This document shows positions 53,749 to 61,671 of a stretch of DNA of 64,000 nt, in pieces. Numbering within the stretch: the first letter of the stretch is position 1; the number at the start of each line of letters is the position of its first letter. The notes under the pieces were generated by a model. That model saw nothing but the letters and a program-made list of their open reading frames with translations. It did no database searches and was not told where the DNA came from. Origin of the DNA: Planctomycetota bacterium (GTDB lineage: Bacteria; Planctomycetota; GCA-002687715; DRQF01); contig JACKGY010000007.1 of NCBI GenBank assembly GCA_020639295.1, positions 124,001 through 188,000 on the forward strand, read 5' to 3'. Both the position numbers and the translations under genes were made by a program.

Positions 53749-54924
53749 TCAGATGCCCTTGCCCGGACGAGGTGCCGGAATCGGTCGGAGCCGCTCGGTC
53801 TCGTCCTGGGTCGGCAGCCGCAGCGGCCGGACCCGGAGCTCGATCTCACCGATGCGCAGGCTGCCGCCTCGCTGGTCGTTGATCTCGATCCAGACGCCCG
53901 GCTGATCGAGGTAGTAGGACCGGACCGCCTTCAGGGTGGTCGGCGGCGCGGTCACGGGCAACGGCTGTCCCGTGCCGGAGACGCGCCCGAGGACGCAGAC
54001 CTCGAGATCGTGGACCAGCTCGGAGAGCGGGCTGCCGCGCACCGCCGGGACCTGGCCCACGGCGCGGAAGATGCGCAAGGCGCCGGGCGCGTCGCGACGC
54101 TCGAGGCGAGCGAGTCCGGCGGTGAGGAGCTGCATCGCGTCGCCGTCGATGGGCGCGTCGACCTCGACGTCCTGGGCGCTGCGGGACAGGTTGCCGAGCA
54201 GCAGGATCTTGCCGGCGAGATCGCGACGAACGACGACCTGGCTGGCGAACCTCAGCTTGTCGATGGTGGCATCCCGCGAACGCAGGCCATGGTCGACCTC
54301 GGCGCAGATGTCGTCGAGCTGACCGGCGATCTCGCTGAACTGGCTGTGGAAGGTGCCCAGCCGTTCGCTGGGAATCCCGGCCAGGGCCTTGCTGCTGTTC
54401 TGGAGGTTGTCGCGGGACAGGTCCACCATGCGCAGGGTGCCGACGTCGGCATAGCGCGGTCCGGTCTCGGCGAAGAAGCCGAGCTGGCGGGCGCGGTTCA
54501 CGACCTGGCGCGCCTGCTGCTGCGCCTCGTAGTCGGGCAGGACGACATCGACGGGGTTCACGACCGCCTCGGCCAGTTCGGTCCCTCGAGCCGGGGCCCG
54601 CCGACGTCCGGCCTCGAAGGCGGTGAAGCCGATGCCGCCGAGGACCAGGATCATGGCCGCGGCCGCCGCCAGGCGGCGCAGCATCGAAGGGGGCGCCTCG
54701 GGACGCACGAAGGCCCGCGCGGTCTCGGGATAGGGGCAGGGAGCCTCGTTCTCGATCGCCGGCAGGGCCTGGACCGCGGCGAACAGCAGCTCGTAGTCGG
54801 CGTAACGACCGGCGCATTCGGAACAGGTCGCCAGATGGGTGTCGAAGCGCATCCGGGCCGCCTGATCGAGTCGATCGTCGAAGGCCTCGCTCTGCATGCG
54901 CATGGCGTCGGTGCAGGTGATCAT
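53749..54924 (-). CDS. Membrane anti-sigma factor with large external domain
   Basis: The 391-residue protein has an N-terminal zinc anti-sigma domain (C4 and HLATCSEC near residues 30-37) and one membrane helix at about 84-104. The long C-terminal part of about 280 residues contains helical and TPR-like stretches (ARLERRDAPGALRIFRAVGQ) and a beta-rich end. It overlaps the sigma gene by ATGA, the usual anti-sigma arrangement. The external part may sense the envelope state; I do not recognise its family. Confidence 0.82.
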   Translation of the reverse strand: MITCTDAMRMQSEAFDDRLDQAARMRFDTHLATCSECAGRYADYELLFAAVQALPAIENEAPCPYPETARAFVRPEAPPSMLRRLAAAAAMILVLGGIGFTAFEAGRRRAPARGTELAEAVVNPVDVVLPDYEAQQQARQVVNRARQLGFFAETGPRYADVGTLRMVDLSRDNLQNSSKALAGIPSERLGTFHSQFSEIAGQLDDICAEVDHGLRSRDATIDKLRFASQVVVRRDLAGKILLLGNLSRSAQDVEVDAPIDGDAMQLLTAGLARLERRDAPGALRIFRAVGQVPAVRGSPLSELVHDLEVCVLGRVSGTGQPLPVTAPPTTLKAVRSYYLDQPGVWIEINDQRGGSLRIGEIELRVRPLRLPTQDETERLRPIPAPRPGKGI

Positions 54925-55550
54925 GGCTTCCGGCGCTCCTTGCCGGCCAGGTAGGGATCGAAGCTCTGGGCGAAGCGTTCGCGGGCGCGGGCCAGACGCG
55001 AGCTGACCGTCTTCGCCGGGCAACCCACGATCTGGGCCACCTCCTCGTAGCTGAGCCCCTGCATCGCGCAGAGGATGAAGACCTCGCGCAGCTTGTCGCT
55101 CAGGGCATTCAGGTTGTCCTGGACCCGGCGTTCGAGTTCGCGCATCAGGGTCCGGTCGACGGGTCGTTCGGCCTCCGGGCCGGCGGGCTCGATCCGGTAG
55201 TCGCCGTCCTCGCCGGCGTCGATCGAGGTCGCCGGACGCTTGCGGCGCAGGAAGTCGATGGCCAGGTTCCGGGCGACCGTGAACAGCCAGGTCGAGAAGC
55301 GATTGCGCGGATCGAAGGCGCGCGGGTTGCGGTAGAGGCGCAGGAAGGTCTCCTGGCACAGATCCTCGGCCCAGTCCCGGTCGCCGACGTAACGCATGAC
55401 GAAGGTCAGGATGCGGCTCTTGTAGCGCTGGTAGAGCGTCTCGTAGGCACCGGAGTCGCCCTCGGCGACGCGTACCATCAGCACCTCGTCGGAGGCCTCC
55501 GCGAGGGGCGCCGGCTCGGCCTGGAATTCGGGTCTGCGTTGCGCGCTCAT
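54921..55550 (-). CDS. ECF-type RNA polymerase sigma factor
   Basis: The 209-residue RpoE-like protein has region 2 (WAEDLCQETFLRLYRN near residues 60-75, then WLFTVARNLAIDFLRRK near 88-104) and region 4 (LSYEEVAQIVGCPAKTVSSRL near 165-185). It overlaps the downstream anti-sigma gene by four bases. It lies 82 bases downstream of the sugar aminotransferase gene, all on the minus strand. Confidence 0.92.
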   Translation of the reverse strand: MSAQRRPEFQAEPAPLAEASDEVLMVRVAEGDSGAYETLYQRYKSRILTFVMRYVGDRDWAEDLCQETFLRLYRNPRAFDPRNRFSTWLFTVARNLAIDFLRRKRPATSIDAGEDGDYRIEPAGPEAERPVDRTLMRELERRVQDNLNALSDKLREVFILCAMQGLSYEEVAQIVGCPAKTVSSRLARARERFAQSFDPYLAGKERRKP

Positions 55551-55632
55551 CGGCTCATCCCGTCCTGTTCACCGACAGGCCTACGCCGCCGCCGGCTGGA
55601 TGCTCCGGCAAATCTCCCGCGAAGCCCGGTCC

Positions 55633-56760
55633 TCAGTCCTCGAGCGGCTGGAAGTCCTTGATCGCCTCGATGATACGATCCTGCCGCCGCCCGCCCAGCT
55701 CGGGAAAGATCGGCAGGGCCAGGACCTCACGAGCGGCCGCCTCGGCTTCGGGGAAGTCGCCGGGGCGATGGCCGAGCTCGCGGAAACAGTCGAGCAGGTG
55801 GAAGGGACGGGGGTAGTAGATCGCGGTTCCGATGCCCCGATCCTCGAGGTGACGGCGGAGGCGATCACGATCGCTGGAGCGGATCACGTACTGGTGGCCG
55901 TTGTAGCCGTCGTCGGCGGGCAGCTCCGGCAGGACCAGTCCCGGCAGACCGCGCAGGGCGAGATCGTAGCGGCGCGCGTTCCGGACCCGGGCCGCATTGA
56001 AACCGAGGACCCGAGGCAGCTTCACCCGCAGCACCGCGGCCTGGATGGCGTCGAGCCGGAAGTTGCCGCCGACGATCTCGTTCTCGTACTGACGCTGGGC
56101 GCCGTGGACGCGCAGCTTGCGGAGCAGCGCCGCGCGCTCGGGGTCGGCCGCGACGACCATGCCGCCGTCGCCGGCGCCACCGAGGTTCTTGGTGGGAAAG
56201 AACGAGAAGCAACCGAAGTCGCCGAGCAGGCCGGCCGGGCGGCCATCGGGGGCCCGCGAGCCGACGGCCTGGGCCGCGTCCTCGATCAGCAGCGGGCCCT
56301 CCGCGCCGGCCCAGGCCCGGATCGCCTCCATGTCGGCCACCCGACCGTAGAGGTGGACCGCGATCAACGCCTTGAAGTCGCGGGGATCGTGCGCGGCCAG
56401 GGCCGCGGGCGAGAGGTTGAAGCTCGTGCGATCGATGTCGGCGAAGACCGGTCGGGCGCCCAGGCGGGCGATGGTGCCCGCGGTGGCGAAGAAGCTGAAG
56501 GGCGTGGTCAAGACCTTGTCGCCGGGCCCGACGCCGGCCGCCATCAGGGCGACGAGCAGGGCGTCCGTACCCGAGGAGACCCCCACCGTCGATCCGGTCG
56601 GCAGGCCGAAGGTCGCGGCGTAGTCGGCCTCGAAGTCCGCCACCACCTGGCCGAGGATGAACTGCTGCGAGGCAAAGACCGCGGCGACGGCCGCGTCGAT
56701 CTCGGGCGCGAGCTGGCGGTATTGTTCGAGGAGATCGATGAAGGGAATCGGCTCGTTCAT
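55633..56760 (-). CDS. DegT/DnrJ/EryC1/StrS-type sugar aminotransferase
   Basis: The 375-residue PLP enzyme has the PLP lysine at K191 in FFPTKNLGG, cofactor residues D161 and Q164 in IEDAAQAVG, and SSGTDAL near 62-68. The family transfers an amino group to keto sugars of nucleotide-sugar pathways. The gene overlaps the start-stop of the following N-acetyltransferase-type gene by ATGA, and the pair resembles WbpE/WbpD, which build UDP-2,3-diacetamido sugars. The dehydrogenase and oxidase partners (WbpA, WbpB) are not in the window. Confidence 0.92.
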   Translation of the reverse strand: MNEPIPFIDLLEQYRQLAPEIDAAVAAVFASQQFILGQVVADFEADYAATFGLPTGSTVGVSSGTDALLVALMAAGVGPGDKVLTTPFSFFATAGTIARLGARPVFADIDRTSFNLSPAALAAHDPRDFKALIAVHLYGRVADMEAIRAWAGAEGPLLIEDAAQAVGSRAPDGRPAGLLGDFGCFSFFPTKNLGGAGDGGMVVAADPERAALLRKLRVHGAQRQYENEIVGGNFRLDAIQAAVLRVKLPRVLGFNAARVRNARRYDLALRGLPGLVLPELPADDGYNGHQYVIRSSDRDRLRRHLEDRGIGTAIYYPRPFHLLDCFRELGHRPGDFPEAEAAAREVLALPIFPELGGRRQDRIIEAIKDFQPLED

Positions 56761-57341
56761 GAGCCGATTTCTATCAAGCCCTCCGGGCCCGGACGATAGC
56801 CGCGACCACAGGTCGCGCAGCGCCGCTCGGCGGCCGCCGACCGGGCCTCGTCGAGGGACTCGCCGCAGAGACAGGCCCAGCCGACCGGTCGCGCCGGGTT
56901 GCCGGCCACGACGGCGAAGGCGGGTACGTCACGGGTGACCACGGCGCCGGCGGCGATGAAGGCGCCGCGACCGATCCGACGACCACAGACGATGGTGGCG
57001 TTGGCGCCGATCGTCGCCCCCTCCCCCACCAGCGTGGTCTCGTAGCGGTCCTTGCGCGGGAAGGCCGCGCGCGGCCGCTTGACGTTGGTGAACACCGCCG
57101 AGGGCCCGACGAAGACGTTCCGTTCCAGCCGCACGCCATCGTAGAGGGAGACGTTGTTCTGGATCCGGCAGCCGTCGCCGACCACCACGCTGCCGGCGAC
57201 GAAGACGTTCTGGCCACAGACGACGCCGGCGCCCAGGCGGGCGCCGGCCATGACGTGGCAGAAGTGCCAGATCTTCGTTCCTTCGCCCAGGGCGGCGCCG
57301 GGATCGACGACCGCGGTCGAGTGGACGAAGGGATCGCTCAT
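56757..57341 (-). CDS. Left-handed beta-helix sugar N-acyltransferase with zinc-ribbon tail
   Basis: The 194-residue protein is a hexapeptide-repeat enzyme of the WbpD/WlbB type, starting SDPFVHSTAVVDPGA. It carries TKIWHFCHVM and VCGQNVFVAGSVVVGDG, then GEGATIGANATIVCG and the trimer-helix end AVVAGNPARPVGWACLCG. The final 40 residues hold a CxC...CxxC zinc-ribbon-like set. It would acetylate the amino group added by the aminotransferase encoded next. The frame is open upstream only as a shadow of the amidohydrolase gene; the ATG at 57341 overlaps that gene's stop (ATGA). Confidence 0.88.
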   Translation of the reverse strand: MSDPFVHSTAVVDPGAALGEGTKIWHFCHVMAGARLGAGVVCGQNVFVAGSVVVGDGCRIQNNVSLYDGVRLERNVFVGPSAVFTNVKRPRAAFPRKDRYETTLVGEGATIGANATIVCGRRIGRGAFIAAGAVVTRDVPAFAVVAGNPARPVGWACLCGESLDEARSAAAERRCATCGRGYRPGPEGLIEIGS

Positions 57342-58867
57342 CGTTCGGCCGGACGGCCATCCGCCGGCTGCGAAGTCGGCTGCGAAGTCGGCTGCGAGCT
57401 GGGCTGAGATGCGGGTTGCGAGGCGGGAGCGGAACTCGGCTTCGAGGCCGGCGCCGAGCTGGGCTTCGAGGTGGCGGCTTCCTTCTGCTCGGCCTCGAAC
57501 TTCTTGCGGGCCTCGGCCTCGGCGTCGAAGGCCCAGTCGTCGGGCATCGGCGCCAGGCGCCGCGGCCACCAGTTGCGACCCTTGTCGGGATCGACCGACT
57601 CGAGCGGCCGGATGTGCTTGAACAGGTTCTCGTCGGCCTTGACGTAGGCGACCCGACCGTTGACGACCGCCCACTGCACCATGGTCTCGTAGTGGAGCAG
57701 CTCGCCGTCGCAGATGATGACGTCGGCGTCCTTGCCGACTTCGAGCGAACCGATCCGGTCGTCGAGGCCGTAGGTACGCGCCGCGACCAGCGTGATCGCC
57801 TTGATCGCGGCATCTTCAGGCAGGCCGCCGGAGACCGCGGCGCCGGCCTCCCAGGCGACCGCGAGGGCGTCGCGACCGGGCTGGGCGTCGAACTCGACGT
57901 TGGCCTGGGAGGTGGCGATGGCCACCGGGACGCCGTGCTCCCAGAGGATGCGCGCGTTCGAGGCGGTGCCACCGCTCTCGCGGTTGAGGGACTCGTCGGG
58001 GTCGTTCCGCTCACGGGGGGTGAGGATCACCGAGACCCCGGCCCGACCGAGCTGCCCGGGAATGATCCAGCCCTCGTCGGCGCCCCGGATCACCGCCCGG
58101 AAACCGAAGAGCTCGACCAGGCCGCAGACCTCGAGGATCGCCTGGCGGTCCGAGACGTTGAACACCGCCAGCTGCTTGCCCTCGAGGAGCGGGATGAAGG
58201 CGGCCGCGCTGCCGAGGCCCTTCTGGAGCTCGGCCTTCGCCTTGTCGTCGAGGCCGGAGCGGCTGGCGCGGATGAAATCGCGCGCCTTGCCCAGATCCTC
58301 GCGCAGCTTGGCCTTGGCGGCCGGGTTGCGCGCCGAATACTGCAGACCGGTGAACAGACCGCCGCGCAGGACGGCCTCGTTGGTCGCGTTGGCGTCGAGC
58401 TTGATCGCGGTGGTGCCGGTGATCGTGGTGGTGATGCCGTGCGCCAGCGCCATCTTGGTGAGGATGCCGCGCGGATCGGTGTTGTCGCCGGGTTTGCCGG
58501 TCATCGCGGGGACGAGCTGACCACCGTTCAGGGCGACCATGCCCGGGTAGGCCCGGAGTCCCTTGCCGTCGAGGATCTCGTAGTCGACCTTCTCCTCGTC
58601 CGGAGCCGGCGGCTCGAGATCGTGGCCGATGCCGACGATCTTGCCGTCGCGGCAGAGGATCTCGCCACCGAGGATCACCGAACCCACGACCGGATGGACG
58701 TCGACGTTCTTGATGTGGAGCCAGCGCTCCTTCTCGTCCTTCTTCGCGCCCTCGGCCTTCGCCTCGTCTTGCGTGGCGGCGGCCTCGGTCGCGGGCCGGG
58801 CGGGCGGCTGGGCGGGGAGCAGCCCGGCGAGCAGGAAGAGGATCGAGACGGTCAGCATTCGCTTCAT
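57338..58867 (-). CDS. Secreted amidohydrolase-fold protein lacking the metal site
   Basis: The 509-residue protein has a signal peptide (about residues 1-20, ending LLPAQ) and the imidazolonepropionase-like amidohydrolase layout. The first metal motif is lost: where active members have PGxIDxHxH this reads AYPGMVALNGG. The later metal residues also appear replaced (AVFNVS for the His strand, VIRGAD for IDHG, ATSQAN for xTDxG). It is therefore probably a non-catalytic partner. The last 50 residues are a Ser/Pro/Gln/Thr-rich linker (SQPTSQPTSQP). It sits in an operon with three other amidohydrolase genes and overlaps the downstream acyltransferase gene. Confidence 0.85.
   Translation of the reverse strand: MKRMLTVSILFLLAGLLPAQPPARPATEAAATQDEAKAEGAKKDEKERWLHIKNVDVHPVVGSVILGGEILCRDGKIVGIGHDLEPPAPDEEKVDYEILDGKGLRAYPGMVALNGGQLVPAMTGKPGDNTDPRGILTKMALAHGITTTITGTTAIKLDANATNEAVLRGGLFTGLQYSARNPAAKAKLREDLGKARDFIRASRSGLDDKAKAELQKGLGSAAAFIPLLEGKQLAVFNVSDRQAILEVCGLVELFGFRAVIRGADEGWIIPGQLGRAGVSVILTPRERNDPDESLNRESGGTASNARILWEHGVPVAIATSQANVEFDAQPGRDALAVAWEAGAAVSGGLPEDAAIKAITLVAARTYGLDDRIGSLEVGKDADVIICDGELLHYETMVQWAVVNGRVAYVKADENLFKHIRPLESVDPDKGRNWWPRRLAPMPDDWAFDAEAEARKKFEAEQKEAATSKPSSAPASKPSSAPASQPASQPSSQPTSQPTSQPADGRPAER
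57357..57478 (-). repeat. Imperfect tandem repeat encoding the Ser-Gln-Pro-Thr linker
   Basis: Units of about 12 bases such as CAGCCGACTTCG recur here and encode SQPT, SQPS and SKPSSAPA steps at the C-terminus of the amidohydrolase-fold protein. Confidence 0.6.
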
Positions 58868-58898
58868 GATTCGTTTCCGGCTTGGATGGCCGCGGCGC

Positions 58899-60368
58899 TC
58901 AGCGCAGGCGCGGCTTGATCTCGATGACCTTGCCCTCGATGAGGACCTTCTCCACCTTGCTGTCGAAGGCCAGCGGGTCGCCGCTCAGGATGACCAGGTT
59001 GGCGTCCTTGCCGGCCTCGATCGAGCCGAGCCGGCCCTCGAGACCGAGCATGGCGGCGGCGTTGATCGTGACCGTCTCCAGGATCTTCTCGCGCGGGTAG
59101 CCGGCGCGAACCATCTGGATCAGGTTGTCGCGCATCTCGTCGTACTGCGCCCAGGTATCGCGCTCGGGGATGTAGACCGGGCGGGCGCCGTGGCGCATGA
59201 ACAGGAGGCCCAGGTTGTACTTGTCCCGGGTGAAGGGATGGTGGTTCACCACCGGGTAGAGCGCGATCAGGGCCTGGAGCTTGCCGATCTTGGCGGCCGC
59301 TTCCTCGACGTTGGTCTCGGGCTGGACGTAGAAGGGGCTGTTCTTCTCCACCACCGAGTTGAAGATGCGATAGGAGTGCGGGAACGAGTACTCCTCGAGG
59401 ACGTCCTCGAAGTGCATGTAGGTGCTCGCCGTGCTCGGTCGCGGCGACCAGACGCTCTGGATGTTCTGACCGAACTCCACGATGGCGGCCGGGCCGGTCT
59501 TCTCCAGGAGATCGACCAGGGGCTTCCACTGCGGGTTGATCGGCGGCGGACTGAAGTCGTCGCCCTTCTTGTCGTCCTTCTTCTCTTCCGGCTTCGGATC
59601 GGCGAGTGCCTCTCCGGCCTTCGGCTGCGGGGTCGGTTGGGGCTGCGGGGCCGGCTGAGGCTGCGGGTTCGGTCCCGGCTTCGGCTCCGGCTTCGGCTCC
59701 TCCTTGGGCTTGGGAGCGTTCTTCTTCTTCTCCCAGTCCTCCCGGGCCTTGGCGACCTTCTCCTGCTCCTTCTTGGCGTTGCCGAAGGCCTGCAGGACCG
59801 CCGCCTTCGAGGACCCCGGGGTGCTGAAGGCGATCTGCACCGGGCCCTCGGCCTCGAGCACGAGATCGGCCGGCTTCTCACCCGCCGTCCGGACCACCAG
59901 CACGCGACCCGGCATGGGCGCGCCCGGCGAGACCAGGCCGAGGGTGGTGTAGCCGGTGGCGGCGATGGCGCGCAGGTCCTCGCCCTTCAGCACCAGGTCA
60001 TCCGCCTTGACCGAATGCGGAGCGAGGCCGTTGCCGGCGGGCAGGTTGGTCGCGCGACTGACCGGGTTGATCATGCCGGGCATCACGACCTTGTCGCGGG
60101 CATCGATCACCTTGGCGCCGAAGGGGTAGTCGACGTTCTCGCCCACGGCCTCGATCTTGCCGTTGCGAATGACGATCGTGGCGTCCTCGAGCACCGCGCC
60201 GGTGACCGTGATGACGCGGCCCGCCTTCACCACCGTGATGGCGCGCGGGTCGTTCTCCTCCTGGTGGCCGGTGCCGGGCCGCGCGGCCGGAGCGCCGATC
60301 GCGCGATGGCCGACCAGGGCGCCGGCGAGCACGAGGAGGCAGCCGGCCAGAATGAGCGTTCTCTTCAC
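58899..60368 (-). CDS. Secreted amidohydrolase-fold protein with degenerate metal site and proline-lysine insert
   Basis: The 489-residue protein starts at a GTG (GGAG six bases upstream) with a signal peptide at about residues 1-25. It has the amidohydrolase layout, but the usual PGxIDxHxH reads VMPGMINPVSRA, so both first histidines are gone, and the Asp of the last motif is not seen. A Pro/Lys/Glu-rich insert of about 75 residues splits the domain near 180-265. It lies 31 bases upstream of the previous gene and 55 bases downstream of the intact amidohydrolase gene, all in one direction. Confidence 0.8.
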   Translation of the reverse strand: MKRTLILAGCLLVLAGALVGHRAIGAPAARPGTGHQEENDPRAITVVKAGRVITVTGAVLEDATIVIRNGKIEAVGENVDYPFGAKVIDARDKVVMPGMINPVSRATNLPAGNGLAPHSVKADDLVLKGEDLRAIAATGYTTLGLVSPGAPMPGRVLVVRTAGEKPADLVLEAEGPVQIAFSTPGSSKAAVLQAFGNAKKEQEKVAKAREDWEKKKNAPKPKEEPKPEPKPGPNPQPQPAPQPQPTPQPKAGEALADPKPEEKKDDKKGDDFSPPPINPQWKPLVDLLEKTGPAAIVEFGQNIQSVWSPRPSTASTYMHFEDVLEEYSFPHSYRIFNSVVEKNSPFYVQPETNVEEAAAKIGKLQALIALYPVVNHHPFTRDKYNLGLLFMRHGARPVYIPERDTWAQYDEMRDNLIQMVRAGYPREKILETVTINAAAMLGLEGRLGSIEAGKDANLVILSGDPLAFDSKVEKVLIEGKVIEIKPRLR

Positions 60369-60423
60369 CTTGCTCTCCGATTCCAGTCGTTCAGGGCTTT
60401 GACCCGGAACGTCGTTTCCTTGC

Positions 60424-61671
60424 TCAGAAGCGGCGGCGCTCCGAGGCGTCGTAGACCTTCTCGCCCAGGGTGTAGACCGCCTCGACACCGGAACGGAAGT
60501 CGAGGGGGTTGCCGCTCCAGACCACCAGGTCGGCATCGAGCCCCGGGATGATGGCGCCGATCCGATCGCCGAGGTTGAGCGACTCGGCCGCCCGCCGCGT
60601 CAGGCCCTTGAGGGCCGGATAGGTCTGCCAGCCGTAGCGCGTGCTCATGGCTCCCTGGAGGCGCAGGTCCTCCTGCGGCAGCACGCCGGCGTCGGTGTTG
60701 AGTCCCACCTTGCGGCAGCCGCGATCCCAGTAGCCACCCGCGCAGCTGCGGATCGAGCCGTCCTGTTCGTCCATGAACCAGACGCGCGGTCCGACCATCA
60801 CGTCGAGTTCGCGCTCGGCGGCGAGCTCGCCGGCCTTGAAGCCGTCGAAGGTGCCGTGGTCGATCATCAGGTCGAGACCGAAGTGGTCGTTGAGCATGGT
60901 CATCGACTTGGACACGACCTGGAACATCTGGGTGTGGACGCTGGCCGGGATCTCGCCCCGGAACAGCTTGCGGAAGTCCTCCCAGAGCGCTTCCCGCTCC
61001 GGCCGGACCTTCGACTCGCCCTTCTCGTAGGCGGTCCAGGCCTCGTGGTACTGCCGGGCCTTCTCGAGGGTCTGACGCAGGTTGAAGTTCATGTAGGTGC
61101 GACCCGAGCCGAAATACCAGCGCTCGGGGTTGCCGGCCTGGGCGATCTTGATCGAGCCGGGCGAACGGATGATCGCGTCTTCCTGGCGCTGGGCGCCGAG
61201 GCGCGCGACCGCGCCGAAACCGCTCATGTTGGTGCCTGAGCCCGGGATCAGCAGCGCGGTGGTCACGCCGCCGGCGATCGACATCCGGTTGGTGGCGGTG
61301 TCGACCTGGATCAGATCGCCGGCGCGCAGACCGGGATTGGTGAGCCAGACGTAGTCGTGGAGGTCACCGCGCTGGTCGGTGGCCGTGTGGTTGTGCGGAT
61401 CGATCAGGCCCGGCATGAGCCAGCGGTCCGAGTAGTCCACGACCTCGTAGCCGGCCGGGATCTGCGCGTCCGCGCGGCGCATGATCTTCTCGATCTTGCC
61501 GCCTGCCACCAGCACGACGACGTTGTCGAGCACCTCGTCCTGGTCGTTCATGGTCAGGACCTTGCCGGCCAGGAGGGCATAGCGCGGCCGTTCCTGGGCC
61601 AGGAGCAGACCGGACTGACCGAGGACCAGCAGGGCCAGGAGGCCGCCGAGGAGCTTGCGGTGGAACGTCAT
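60424..61671 (-). CDS. Secreted imidazolonepropionase-like amidohydrolase, metal site intact
   Basis: The 415-residue protein has a signal peptide (about residues 1-26, ending LLAQE). The metal site appears complete: H93 and H95 (PGLIDPHNH), K176 in SIKIAQAG as possible carbamylated Lys, H246 (ASVHTQM), H272 (MIDHGTFDG) and D327 (LNTDAG). It probably hydrolyses an amide or cyclic amide outside the cytoplasm; the substrate is unknown. It is the only member of this array with all ligands visible. The ATG overlaps the preceding stop (TGATG) and has AGGAGG upstream. Confidence 0.88.
   Translation of the reverse strand: MTFHRKLLGGLLALLVLGQSGLLLAQERPRYALLAGKVLTMNDQDEVLDNVVVLVAGGKIEKIMRRADAQIPAGYEVVDYSDRWLMPGLIDPHNHTATDQRGDLHDYVWLTNPGLRAGDLIQVDTATNRMSIAGGVTTALLIPGSGTNMSGFGAVARLGAQRQEDAIIRSPGSIKIAQAGNPERWYFGSGRTYMNFNLRQTLEKARQYHEAWTAYEKGESKVRPEREALWEDFRKLFRGEIPASVHTQMFQVVSKSMTMLNDHFGLDLMIDHGTFDGFKAGELAAERELDVMVGPRVWFMDEQDGSIRSCAGGYWDRGCRKVGLNTDAGVLPQEDLRLQGAMSTRYGWQTYPALKGLTRRAAESLNLGDRIGAIIPGLDADLVVWSGNPLDFRSGVEAVYTLGEKVYDASERRRF

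Noticed and set aside
51427..54954. A 1175-codon plus-strand frame opposite the vWA and anti-sigma genes
   Set aside because: Its Leu/Gly/Asp/Val-rich composition without any domain is typical of an antisense shadow in GC-rich DNA; the minus strand encodes clear domains.
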